From Ostrinia nubilalis (taxonomy: Eukaryota > Arthropoda > Insecta > Lepidoptera > Crambidae): a DNA stretch of 64,000 nucleotides. The position numbers and the translations under genes were made by a program. The notes below the pieces were generated by a model that ran no database searches, was not told the origin of the DNA, and saw nothing but the letters and a program-made list of their open reading frames with translations. The DNA is taken from NCBI RefSeq assembly GCF_963855985.1, contig NC_087110.1, positions 2,657,001 to 2,721,000 of the forward strand. Direction: 5' to 3'. This document shows, piece after piece, positions 43,417 through 54,227 of the stretch. Each line of letters opens with the position of its first letter. The first letter of the stretch is position 1.

Positions 43417-43605
43417 GCATCCGTGTCATTTGCGTTCCACACGTTTCAACATTAAAAACGCGGGTAGGTACTTCTGTCGTTCGCATTGGGAACGTTTTCA
43501 ATTTCCTGCTCGCTTCCGGTCGCTTGTTCTGTTAAACGGAATAATGACGTGTCTGTTGTTTATATCATCCCTTTGTAGAAGGGTGATAGGTTATGTTGTG
43601 TTATA

Positions 43606-44203
43606 CAGGGTGTCTTTTTTACGCCAATCATCTTAATTAGGTCATTTATTAGCAGGCAGGATTATTCTTTCCCACTGGGCACTTTGGGCACGTGCCCAGG
43701 GCCCCGCGATCGAGTGGGCCCCCATCTGCTCAAAAGAACTTTTTCCAGATGATAAGGGCCCCCCTTGATCCTTAAATGCCCAGGGCCCCTAGTAGGTTAA
43801 AGACGGCCCTGTTTATTAGACTCCACTGATGCACGACATTCTCTTAATTTACCAGAGGCAGAAGGATTTGGTCTACTCTCCACTCGATTATCCTTAATAC
43901 GAGTAGGTGCTGCTACTGGGCCTAAAATTGCCGTATTATGACTATACTCAAACAAATCATTATCAGTAACCAGTTTTACGATATCTTGTAATTTTTTTAA
44001 AATTATATGGCTGTACTAAATAAATATATGGAAGCTGGATACATTGAATTTTCAGATAGATGCAATTTATTCTGTAACCTAATTTATTGATAACATTTGA
44101 AAAGGTCCATGAAGCACTCTCAGGAACAGTAACCAGTTTTTCGATATCTAGCTTAGTATAGTTTAGAAATAATTGAGTGACATCACTTATCGTTTCCACC
44201 CTG
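43606..44203. mobile_element. TA-flanked element with CAGGGTG ends, host of a hAT MITE
   Basis: cagggtgtcttttttacgcc at the left; on the other strand cagggtggaaacgataagtg. TATA is present on both sides, so the duplication is TA or TATA. Beyond about 8 bp the ends differ, so pairing these two as one element is tentative. A 78-residue minus-strand frame (44199-43963) is unrecognised. cagtaaccagttttacgata and cagtaaccagtttttcgata are an internal direct repeat. Confidence 0.5.
43653..43811. mobile_element. hAT-type MITE, 8-bp duplication TTTATTAG
   Basis: Begins CAGGCAGGATTATTC; the other strand begins CAGGGCCGTCTTTAACC. tttattag flanks both sides (43645-43652, 43812-43819). The interior is rich in gggccc blocks. 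159 bp, non-coding. Confidence 0.85.
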
Positions 44204-45072
44204 TATACTATACTGACACATACCCTATACTATAAAATAACCCTTACTCTACAGGATGGAATTTTGGAATGCCACCTAGAGGGTATGTACTCTTGATATT
44301 GTAGAAAAAAATTTTTTTCTCAATGAAAACATTCTTCTATTTTTTAAAAGAAATAGAACTGCATTCAAAGATTTCCAAAAAGGACATCATCCATTTTGGT
44401 CCAAAATCAAAAGTGCCGGCCAAAAAATAAAAATGCTGTATTCTGATAGAACAAGTCCGCCTTAGCATTTGTTACTATGGAAACAATAAATGCGTTGAAT
44501 CGCATACCTACCCTGCGGGGACAGGGTCAGAAGAACGAGGCATACCCACTAAAAAGACCCCGGTACTCCGTCGCTCGCCTTAAGTGGCAGGAAACTGTGG
44601 GGTTCCGGACAAAGCCTTCTTTCTCTACCACAGCCCCTCCCGGCCCTACAAACCCCCAGGACGGGGGGCAACAGGAGCAGCTAAGAGCACACAGCTGTTC
44701 TCGTCCGACGGTGGTGGTGACCTGTGCAATGCAGGTGGGGGCGCCACCGGCCCGCTGGCTATCACCGAGGATAGAAAACTGGAGGCGATCATATTGTCGC
44801 CTCCTTTGACCCCTCCGCCGTCGCCGGAGCGAGGGCGCGTCTGGATCATCCTCACGCTCTGGCTCGGCGGCCTCTTTCTGAGACATCACCACAACACCCC
44901 TTTTTTACGTGCGTACCCTCACGCCACGCTTTGGCCGTAGCCTCACTTACATGGTCGCCCTCAACAGGGCAACTCCCTCCGAAACGGGCGAGCTCCGCAC
45001 GCACTTCGGGCCACAGTGTTAGGAGGCAGACGCCCCCGCGTCCACATCCATGAGGCTCGCCGTCGTGTCGGC

Positions 45073-45470
45073 TCACTGCACCAGCATCGGCTTTTGCGGC
45101 TGAAGGCAATCTTTTGCCCCAATCATGTGCTCCACGGCCTTGCCAGCTGCTTCACATAATAAGCAGCGGAGAACTTGGACCAAGCACACTTTGGCCTTAT
45201 GGCCCTCTTCACTGCAGCGGAAACAGAGTCCATTGCGGTCAATGCCAGCGGCGCACTTGAAGGCCGTGTGGCCAGTGCCCTAACAGGCAACACACCTTAA
45301 TGGTCTCGGCTTCAACACTGTTACATGACAGGACGAGGAGTTTAGTGGCCGACTGACTTGGGTTGAACCGGAGACCGACCACACACCCTTCCCTCAACCC
45401 TTCACCGCTGGTCTCGCGCTCCACCCGCGTGTGTCGGTCACTGTCGGTTTATTTCTTTAGTACCGAGAGC
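45073..45470 (-). pseudogene. R1-clade LINE ORF1 (gag) zinc-knuckle fragment
   Basis: The minus strand encodes three cysteine-histidine knuckles: CVAC-stop-GTGHTAFKC, CFRCSEEGHKAKVC (both C-x2-C-x4-H-x4-C) and CLLCEAAGKAVEHMIGAKDC (a longer third knuckle typical of R1/TRAS-type ORF1). A stop interrupts the first knuckle. Sequence from 44500 to 45072 continues in similar GC-rich, arginine-coding composition (RRRRRGQRRRQYDR) and is probably the same LINE. No RT is present. Confidence 0.8.
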
Positions 45471-45486
45471 GAAGTTGCCGTGTGTG

Positions 45487-46020
45487 TTCTCTCAGAATAC
45501 ATCACATTTTTTTTGGCCTGCACTTTTTGATTATGCACCAAAAATATATGAAAAGTGGATGACTTTGATCTCAAATACTACGACGCACAGTGGTGCTACA
45601 GCTTTGGTGACATAGTAACAAATGCTAAGGCGGACGTATTCTGTCAGAATACAGCACTTTTTTTTATTGGCCGACACTTTTGATTTTGAACAAAAAATGT
45701 ATGAATCGTCGATGACTTTTAGATCTCAAATACTCGACGCACAGTGGTCCTACAGCTTTGGTGCCATAGTAACAAATGCTAAGGCAGACGTATTCTGTCA
45801 GCATACAGCACTTTTTTTTTATTGGCCGACACTTTTGATTTTGAACAAAAAATGTATGAATAGTCGATGATTTTTAGATCTCAAATACTCGACGCACAGT
45901 GGTGCTACAGCTTTTGTGCCATAGTAACAAATGCTAAGGCAGACGTATTCTGTCAGCATACAGCACTTTTTTTTTGGCCGGCACTTTTGATTTTGGACCA
46001 AAAATATATGAAACGTGGAT
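45487..46020. repeat. Tandem about 155-bp repeats in a fold-back arm
   Basis: tattctgtcagaatacagca, gacttttagatctcaaatac and gcatagtaacaaatgctaag-like blocks recur with a period near 155 bp: three full units and a partial one. Confidence 0.85.
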
Positions 46021-46352
46021 GATGTCCTTTGCTTGCCACACCCGGAAATCGAACCAACTAAAATGTGATAAAAATTACACCCTGTATTTTCATTGCATCG
46101 ATCGTTAGGATGAAATCTTTCTAACAAACTTGATAAATCAAATGAAAGGAAAACCATGAAATCTTAAATAATTTTATGTAGAGAAAATTGTATAGTATGG
46201 TAGTGAATTTTCGAAAAAAAAAAAACGAAAATCTTTGAATGCAGTTCTCTTTCTTTTCAAAAATAAAGGAATGTTTTCTTTCAGTAAAATTTTCTATCTA
46301 CAGTATTAAGAGTACTTTCCCTCCAGGTGGCATTACAAAATTCCACCCTGTA

Positions 46353-46744
46353 TAATATTTCCCCATAGATACCTTGACTATTTGCTAGCCTAACTCCCAT
46401 TTATCTTCAGAACCATCCTACCACCTGCTCTATTATTTCTAACAAATGCTTGGGACTCAGACTGACATATTCCACTTCCATTTTATTTTCTCTATGTAAT
46501 AGGGTCATTACTGAAGTATTCGATAGAGTTGATATTGTTAATGTATGGGATCGAATAAGGCATCTATGGGGTAAGTTTGGTATGGATTTTGTTAAATCTG
46601 GTGATAGTCATTGTATTATTTTTATTTAGGTATTGTTTAAAGTCATATTACAAACTTTTTGTAGTCTTAATAAGGATTTTGGACTAAACATTTTTTTTTC
46701 TTCTTTCTTTCTATACAAATATTTAAAACAAACCATGCCCTGAG
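46353..46744. other. No recognised feature
   Basis: AT-rich, unassigned. Confidence 0.3.
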
Positions 46745-46905
46745 GTATTCTCTGCCATTTAAACTTCAGGCTCGGTGCTATAAAAGGCAGAAATAAAAAG
46801 TACTGAAAATGCACTTTTAAATCGACAAACAGTAAAAACTGAGTTTGTTGTGGTGTTTCTTTTCAGCCTTTGCCAAATGTTTGTAAAAGCGCTGGAAGGA
46901 AAGGC
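46745..46905 (+). mobile_element. Possible decayed LINE 3' block
   Basis: actgagtttgttgtggtgtt, cagcctttgccaaatg and gcgctggaaggaaagg resemble the 48095-48190 block. Degenerate. Confidence 0.4.
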
Positions 46906-47349
46906 TAAAAATGTATCGTGTCTGTATTATTTATTTGTATCCTACCGACGGTCAATATCATAAATCCTACTTTAAATAGTAAACCGTAAAGTATTTCATT
47001 ACAAATTTCATATTATACTTAACTGAAAATTAAAAAAATACCGAGGGATTTTTTACTTCATATCTTCAAAGTAACCTTCAATATCAATAGACAAACTTCA
47101 TAAATTAGGTTGGCGTGCTGTCGTCTCTATAATATAGAGTCGGTCGCATATGTGTTGTGTACGCTCCAAAGTTGCTCACAACATTTCAACGTCGGCGACA
47201 TAGTTTGGCGAGATCTGACGCAAGTTATAATTCAAAGTTTATCTACAAATACCTATAATGTTTGTGTGTTGTTAGTTACAAATACCTATCTAAAACATAT
47301 CTATCTTTCTGCTTTACTTTAACTTAGACCTTTAAGACAATAGTGAATA
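46906..47349. other. No recognised feature
   Basis: Unassigned sequence. Confidence 0.3.
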
Positions 47350-47619
47350 GTGTGCTTACCATGAGTTTTACGCCTGTATTTACAAACATTACTATGAGGT
47401 CTCCCAGTGCGCGTGGACGCACAGGGTGACACACGAACTAATCACAGAGCTCCATTCAACGCTGTACGTTCGATTTGTTTGTGAATACGGGCGTAAATTT
47501 AGGTGTGAGCTAGCGAATGTGTCAAAAAATTCTATGAAGATTTTAGATCTTGAAAGTAGCCGTAAGGGGGCGTTATACAATTTGTCATAATTTTTTTTAC
47601 GCAAACTCATGGTAAGCAC
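47350..47619. mobile_element. MITE with TGTGCTTACCATGAGTTT ends, host of a nested MITE
   Basis: tgtgcttaccatgagttt and aaactcatggtaagcaca are perfect inverted ends; TAG lies on both outer sides. Inside, 47372-47494 is a copy of the GCCCGTATTCACAAACAT family, and the remainder resembles the 18600-18712 element. Confidence 0.75.
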
Positions 47620-48094
47620 ATAGGACTTATCTAAGCAAATGTGCTGCAGTATGGTCTTAATACATTTCAACTCTCAATCTCAGTGAAGAATATTTATTCA
47701 ACTGAGGCAAAGTCGAGACCAGCCACTAGTATATTTCGTAGGACTCTGATAATTTTTTTTATAAATTTCAAAAGCACATGCTATAAAAACTTTCATATTT
47801 TGCTTCAGCAACTAAAGTTTGTTTTATAAAGCGCCAGCTCGCAAACTACCAGCTTGGAAACGTTTTGTACAAGTTTGGACTGTAAAATCACAAGCACAAA
47901 ATGTACACAATACCTTTATAATAATGGTAAGTGAGAAGGTTTACATTTCAATGAAAAACGTATAAATATTTGGCTATCTCCAGTGCATAGTTGGTTGGTT
48001 TTTAAAAATATTTTAAAAGCAAATTGTGTTGTGTTAAAACTGCAAATCCAGATCGGCTTACTAATCCTCAATTTTTATAGTAAATGCATATTTA
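47620..48094. other. No recognised feature
   Basis: AT-rich, unassigned. Confidence 0.3.
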
Positions 48095-48275
48095 ATAGTG
48101 ACTGAGTTTGTTGCGGCGCTTCTTCTCAGCACTTGCCAAATTTGGTCTCGAACCGCTGGTAGGGTAAAAAGATTATGAGACATGTAGAGGCTCCTTAAGA
48201 GCAAAATATTTTATGACGATTTGTAAGTACTAATATTAATAGTCTATACAAATAAAGAAACTTTGACGTCTTTGA
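48095..48275 (+). mobile_element. LINE 3' end, (TTTGAC)n type
   Basis: cttctcagcacttgccaaat, tctcgaaccgctggtagggt, gacatgtagaggctccttaa and caaataaagaaactttgacg; the plus-strand counterpart of 36372-36540. Confidence 0.7.
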
Positions 48276-49014
48276 CTTAATAATTATCATTAATAATTCT
48301 GTGACAAAAAATCACGTTTACCTATTCAAAACAAAAAATAAACTTTTCGTCGAACTAAAATAAAATGCATATCGATGTCACATACAAAGAAATTTTACCT
48401 CTAAAAGAGGACAAAAGCATGTGAGGACCTCATTAGAGAACAATCGAGGATCGCGATCATTAGTGACGTGACAATGACGTCACGTCAGCGAAATATAGTC
48501 TGTTGATTTGGGAGTTTTTAGTTTTCACCCGGTATATCATTAGGAAGAGCTGTGCTGGCATCGATTGTGAATAGAGATGGCAAAAATATCGATGGAAATT
48601 TTGTGTTGTTATCGATATTGTGGATGATTAAGAGTAATCACTGTTTATTTTAATCATAAAAACTACAAAACTATAGCATGGCATCTACTTGAACAATGGT
48701 GGAGTCAATTGAGAATGTTACTAGGTATGCAAAATCACTTGAAACCTATGTTACAGTTAGGCTTTTACATTTACAAATACATTAGTTTTTATTTCATTCA
48801 AAAATACCCAGTAGTTATGATTTTATAGGCATTCAAAGTTCGCTAAAATATCGAGTCCCGCCGACGGTCACGTGACCGCGCGTGACGTACATTCACAGTG
48901 TCCGCTCACTAGAAAACGGATATAAACATACTTAGTTTATATCCGTTTAATACATTTTTTTTTGTAAATACAAACTTATTATACATATTAACACCCAGAC
49001 CCATCACAGAAATT
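48276..49014. other. Unassigned, with one short palindrome
   Basis: aacggatataaacatacttagtttatatccgtt at 48914-48946 is a short perfect stem, and its left half recurs at 9329. Nothing else recognised. Confidence 0.35.
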
Positions 49015-49102
49015 AAAATTGAACCAAACCCAAACTTGATGCGATTGTGTCATTTTATTGCGAATTACCTTCCAGCTCCATCATTAGACCCTGATTATTA
49101 TA

Positions 49103-49921
49103 CAGGGTGTTTCTTGTAAGGTGTCAAGCCGAAGGCAGGTGATAGGTGAGGACTAGACCTATCGATTTCACCCCCATGTATGTTCTACGATTTTTCATAG
49201 TTTAGAAGTTATCGTTAATTTTGTGATTTTTTCAAATATGACCCAGTAGGCTTTAAATTTTTTTATCTTTTTTTTGGGTCGACTTTTCTCAGATTTCTTT
49301 TTTTTGACAGATTCCCTATTAATTGCAGATTTTTAAAAAAAATTTTCATCTTCCTATCTTTGATGCAAGATACAAAACTTTTGCTAGAAACATAAAAAAT
49401 ATGCTTTTAGCGGAACATTCTAAAATTTTCAACTTAAAAGTTAAAAAAAAAAAAGAAATTCCATAGGTCCAAAATAATTTTAAAAACTGCGCAGTTTTCT
49501 GAACTTTCATAATAACACAAAAAAACATGTACTTAATAGGCCATTATTTTCTGTAATCGCTCCACTCAAGTGGCAAGTTGGAGATTCCGTTACATGTTTT
49601 TGACTTTCTTAGGACTAAGTAATGTTTGCAATCCCTTAAGTTTACGTTATTTAGAACACATTTAGAGACAATATCTGAAAAGAACTTTTTTTATCCACAA
49701 CGAGGAAGCTCTTGCCCTTCATCTGGTATCAAAAAAAAAAAATCAAAAAAATACCATAGGGAATATGAAAATATTGATGAACTGCGGACAAAGCTGACTG
49801 AAGCACAAAACCAAATTAAAATGAAGAAGAAGGTTTTTTGCGTCGTTGTCGAATGTGCATTCAGGTCAACGGCGGACATTTTGAACATTTACTTTAAATT
49901 AAATCATTACACCCATTTTTG

Positions 49922-49989
<68 letters not shown>

Positions 49990-50781
49990 CTTTCCCTTTC
50001 TCTCACACTAATATGTAGGTATATCGAATTTAATCGTAAAGTAACAACCACCACTGTGGTCTAGTGGTAAGGCCACCTATTTAGGACAGCCAATTCCTCT
50101 GTGGTTTAGGATTCCGAGTGAAGCTCGCTGATCATCCATCAGTTTCCATCAGGTCAGATGAAGGGCAAGAGATTCCTCGTTGTGGATAAAAAAATGTTCT
50201 GTTCAGTTATTGTCTTTAAATGTGTTCTACGTAACGTAAACATAGAGAATTGCAAACATTAGTTAGTCCTAAGAAAGTCAAAAACATGTAACGGAATCTC
50301 CGACTTACCACTTTAGTGGAGCGATTACAGAAAATAATGGCCTATTAAGTACATGTTTTTTTGTGTTATTATGAAAGTTCAGAAAACTGCGCAGTTTTTA
50401 AAATTACTTTGGACCTATGGAATTTCTTTTTTTTTTTAAACTTTTAAGTTGAAAATTTTAGAATGTTCCGCTAAAAGCATATTTTTTAGGTTTCTAGCAA
50501 AAATTTTGTATCTTGCATCAAAGATAGGAAGTTTATTATTTTTTTCAAAAATCTGCAATTAATAGGGAATCTGTCAAAAAAAAGAAATCTGAGAAAAGTC
50601 GACCCAAAAAAAAGATAAAAAAATTTAAAGCCTACTAGGTCATACAATTTGAAAAAATCACAAAATTAACGATAACTTCTAAACTATGAAAAATCGTAAA
50701 ACATACATGGGGGTGAAATCGATAGGTCTAGTCCTCACCTATCACCTGCCTTCGGCTTGATACCTTACAAGAAACACCCTG
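49103..50781. mobile_element. TA-flanked fold-back, arms of about 620 bp
   Basis: Both ends start CAGGGTGTTTCTTGTAAGGT; TATA flanks both sides. The arms (49103 to about 49722, and about 50157 to 50781) are inverted copies with perhaps 5-8 percent difference by eye. The loop of about 430 bp contains (CT)n(CA)n and a ctgtggtctagtggtaaggc motif. No transposase. It lies inside the Jockey 3' repeat. Confidence 0.9.
49922..49985 (+). repeat. Compound microsatellite (CT)n(CA)n
   Basis: About 13 CT units directly followed by about 18 CA units, in the loop of the fold-back. Confidence 0.95.
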
Positions 50782-51733
50782 TATAGAATTAAAGTACTCA
50801 TCAATACAAAACGAACGAGCCCAAACTCGATGGATTTAAGTCGTTTTATTATAGAGTTCCTATGGCCACCTTCCAGCTCCATCATCAGATCAGCTCCATG
50901 TCATCATAATATTGCATGGTCATCCAAATCACATGTGTTTGCGAAATTTCAGCTTAATCGGTTGCCTGGAAGTGGGTCTTAATTCAGTTTGCAAGATTCC
51001 ACCCATACAAATATGAGCCAGTCACTGTAATATGACGTCACGCGCATAAAATGGCGGGCCGGCCGCCGCCCGCATTTTTAAAATTCAATATCTTGGAAAC
51101 TAATTGACGTATCGAAATAATTCTTTCACGAGTATTTTTTATTTTTAACAGAGAATACAGAAAGCTAAAAAACAAAATTAGTGAACATTCTTCATTTTGA
51201 TAGTGAAATAAAGATTTTATAAAACGAAAGAATTTCCTACTTGTACTTGGCTGAAACGACGAGCTGGTTTATTTTTAAAGCTTTTGCTAATAACAAATAG
51301 CACCTTAATATTAGAAAGAAAGAAGAAAGAAAATATTTTATTTGGCCCAACATATTAAATTATTACAGTATACAGTTTACAATACTTGCACATTTGTGGA
51401 CCAAAATGGCATCCGCTCAGCATTGTGTCCTGCTCTGGGGTAGACCCAGAACAGGACGCTGTTATTCTGCGGAGGCCACTTTTTTTTTTAAGAGAGCGTC
51501 ACATTGGACGTCATAAACATTGGCATTTTTATTTTAAAATTATATAAACTTATACAAAACTTCAACGATTACATAATTTAAATTTGTAGGTGTGTGTGCT
51601 AGCTGTGTGTGTTAGGTGTATGTGTTAGGTGTGTGTGTTGGGTGTATGTGGCTTGTGTGTGTGTCAACAGAAAGTGCTAGATGTGTCAAAAGTTATGTTT
51701 GTGTAATAAAGGGAAGAGATGCAGAACAACTAC

Positions 51734-52114
51734 TCAGGCAATAGACATTTGTTCGTCTAATAGAAATTTCTTTAAATTACGTTTGAAAGTAGCATTTGAT
51801 TTGGAGTTTCGAATTGGCGGCGGTAAGTTATTCCAACATTTCGTGGCAGAATATCGAAAGCTGCCACGAAAAGCAGCTGTTCTGTGCTCTGGGCACATAA
51901 GGCGAGAGGCGATCCTTATTTTACGCTGAGCAACTCTCAGTTTAGAGAACAAGTATGAAGGCTCCTGTTTGTTGATGACTTCAAAAAGCAATGAAGCAAA
52001 GTGCAGTTTTTGTCTAGCGGCCATGTTCAAAAGTCTGTTACGGTTCAGAAACGGAGTAACGTGTGAACGTGGAGGTATTGGAAAACAGAACCGCGCACAA
52101 GCATTCTGAATACG
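51734..52114 (-). pseudogene. CR1 ORF2 C-terminus, after the nonsense codon
   Basis: In the same frame as the RT part. It reads RIQNACARFCFPIPPRSH, then KLHFASLLFEVINKQEPSYL and the end WNNLPPPIRNSKSNATFKRN with LKKFLLDEQ, the typical tail of CR1/Jockey ORF2. It is cut off from translation by the TAA. Confidence 0.85.
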
Positions 52115-53939
52115 TTAAATCACTTTCCTTGTCCGTACTAACAAACATCCACCAAAAACAGTGTCACAATAATTGAGTTTTGAAAGGACGAGTGACTCAC
52201 ATAAGCTAACTCTTGTCTCTATATCGATGTATTTGCGGATTCTATATAAAACTTTGAGCCTATAAAAACAATTTTTCATTATTTCCAGTATGTGTCCTTC
52301 AAATAGTAGCCTTCCATCCATAAGTAAACCCAGATTGCGAGCTTGTACTACTTGTTCCAAACATGCACCCATCATAGAGACACGTGGACTTTTGGCAGAA
52401 ACTGCCGCGATACCACTTTTGGAACCTAAGATTATATATTTTGATTTATTTGGATTTAAAACTAAGTTGTGCCTATCGCTCCACAGGCTAACACGATTCA
52501 AATCTTCATTTAATTTAACTATAGCAGAGGAAGTTGATTCAGGTTTAAATGAGATGTATATCTGAAGATCATCGGCATATAGGTGATATTTACAGTCTAT
52601 TATATTCTTCGTGATATCGGCAGTATATAATATAAAAAGCAACGGACCCAAAATAGACCCCTGGGGGACGCCGCGGATCATACTAGCAGTGACAGAAGCT
52701 GATGTTGAGCCATCATCGTTTCGAGTTTCAACGTATTGAGTTCGGTCTGACAGGTAACTAGCAAACCATTTTAGAGCTGGGGGATCAAAACCATAGTATG
52801 CTAGTTTAGCTAGAAGGACTGTTGGGTTAATCGTGTCAAAGGCGCGTGAATAATCGAGTAGTACCAGAATAGTACTTTCTCCAATGTCTTGCGCTGCCAG
52901 TATGTCATCCACAACATCCAGGAGCGCTGTTGAAGTGCTGCGACGTTTTCTAAAGCCTGACTGTTTTTCTGGTAGTACTTTATTTCTTTCTAGGAATTCG
53001 GTCATTTGCATACAAATGGCCCTTTCGACAATCTTGGATATAAACGGGAGAATACTGATGGGGCGCAGATCTTTGTGCTCGTCGGGGTGTCTGGTTTTAG
53101 GTATAGGCCGCACGATAGCTATCTTCCACTGTTCCGGAAACACGCCAGTTTTGATAGAGTTATTAACTATGGCGGTGATGGCTGACAAGGTACGTGGCAA
53201 AGTGAGCATGATCATATTCCTTGTAATACCGTCAACTCCTTGCGCATTTGTTTTTATAGTTTTAATAATGCTACTCACTTCCGCCTCCGTCACAGGTTTA
53301 AGCGAAAACAAGGCCGTACTATATTTACTAGATTTAAGGTCATTTAGCAGAGAAGTGTCGGTGTCATTATTTCCGGGTATATTCAAAAACGTTTGATTAA
53401 TTGTGTCAGGGTTATTTAAGTGCGAGGGTAATATGAACTCTTTCTTCTTAAAGTCTACAACATCTCTTTTTATATGTTTCCATAAAGTTTGGGGATCATT
53501 TGAGCATGAATGTATGTATTTGTTAAAGTACGCCGTCTTTTCACTGTGAATTGCTGACTTTACGATAGCCTTTAACTCTCGGTAATATTTTTTATGAATT
53601 TCCAAATTTGTTGATTTACTCCTAGCATGAGCCTTATCTCGCAACTTCATCATTTCTTTAATTGTGTATGTTATCCATGGATGTGAATGATTTTTTATGT
53701 AGATTCGTTTAACTGGAGCATGTCTATTAAATAACTGTGTAATTTTATCATTAAAGAACCTCAACATAACATTTACATCGTCCGATTCAAAATTGTTCCA
53801 TGAGATAGAGTTCAGATCATCATTAAACAGTTCAAAATTTATATCTTTCAGAGGCCTGTATATGATCCATTTAGGAGGCGGTTTGTCTTTTTTAATATTT
53901 AATTTGCAAGTGATTAAAGCGTGACTACTAAGATCTGGT
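52115..53939 (-). pseudogene. CR1 ORF2 reverse transcriptase part
   Basis: After the inserted transposon the frame continues PDLSSHALITCKL (last endonuclease block, with the expected His) to the RT. Numbering from M at 53767: fingers around KDLRPISIL (232-240), palm LDYSRAFDTI with catalytic D305, GVPQGSILGPLLF (366-378), YADD at 397-400, then thumb. It stops at 52115-52117 with TAA where the family sequence suggests CAA (RKVI-stop-RIQNA), a single C-to-T change. All catalytic residues are intact. Confidence 0.92.
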
Positions 53940-54032
53940 ATATCGCACCCTTAATAATATAGGGGCACAACTCAAAATTTTTGGTTTTTTACTTTTTGTA
54001 CTAGAGAGGCATATTTTCGTCAGTTCTACAAG

Positions 54033-54227
54033 ATGGCTTTCACAGAAATCGAAAACAATGATCAGATAAAAGAGTTCTACATTTTGTGCCCCTTCCATAC
54101 TTTCATCTATCTTCCCGCTAGAAGGGCTGAATCAGAGACATGCCGATATTTGTCGAATCCGGCCCCCGCGACTGTGGTCCAATTTGGAGTTGTGCCTTTG
54201 TGTGACAAACTTTTAAGTAAGTGTTAA
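54033..54227 (+). CDS. 64-codon frame inside the ATAT-flanked transposon
   Basis: Starts MAFTEIENNDQIKEFY with a good Kozak context (caagATGg). A gtcag acceptor-like site ends at about 54024 and a GTAAGTG donor-like site lies at 54217, so it might be an early exon of a transposase or a cargo gene. No known domain recognised; contains RRAESETCRYLSNPAPATVV. No further exons found. Confidence 0.35.
   Translation: MAFTEIENNDQIKEFYILCPFHTFIYLPARRAESETCRYLSNPAPATVVQFGVVPLCDKLLSKC

Larger units (their letters stand above)
39001..43421 (+). mobile_element. Copia-type LTR retrotransposon with target duplication GCATC
   Basis: A complete insertion bounded by a 5-bp duplication (39001-39005 and 43417-43421). 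It has two LTRs of 281 bp that look identical, a primer site, gag and pol sequence and a polypurine tract. Identical LTRs imply recent insertion, since both copies come from one template. The interior has lost the end of gag and the start of protease, so the copy is defective. Copia elements replicate through an RNA in virus-like particles and integrate cDNA by a DDE integrase. Confidence 0.95.
44252..46350. mobile_element. TA-flanked fold-back with captured or inserted LINE gag
   Basis: The left end CAGGATGGAATTTTGGAATGCC pairs with the right end, reversed, CAGGGTGGAATTTTGTAATGCC; TA flanks both (44250-44251, 46351-46352). Similarity continues inward for over 200 bp (gagaactgcattcaaagatt; ccaaaatcaaaagtgccggc; gccttagcatttgttactat), with an extra about 200 bp in the right arm. 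The right arm carries four tandem about 155-bp units. Between the arms lies an R1-type gag fragment. Confidence 0.75.
49015..51020 (+). mobile_element. Jockey-type 3' end, split by a fold-back
   Basis: One tandem unit (49015-49098, cccaaacttgatgcgattgt to ccagctccatcattagaccc) and, after the 1.68-kb insertion, a second unit (50815-50885) and the terminal block (ttcagcttaatcggttgcct, aattcagtttgcaagattcc). It matches 22511-22740. Confidence 0.8.

Noticed and set aside
44527..44892. 121-codon Arg/Cys-rich minus-strand frame as a host gene
   Set aside because: Lies next to R1-type gag knuckles with the same GC-rich composition; better explained as degraded LINE sequence.
50050..50125. tRNA-like ctgtggtctagtggtaaggc
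   Set aside because: Resembles an A box but lacks a proper B box, cloverleaf and 3' end; at most a SINE-like remnant in the fold-back loop.
52884..53396. 170-codon plus-strand frame
   Set aside because: Antisense shadow of the CR1 reverse transcriptase.
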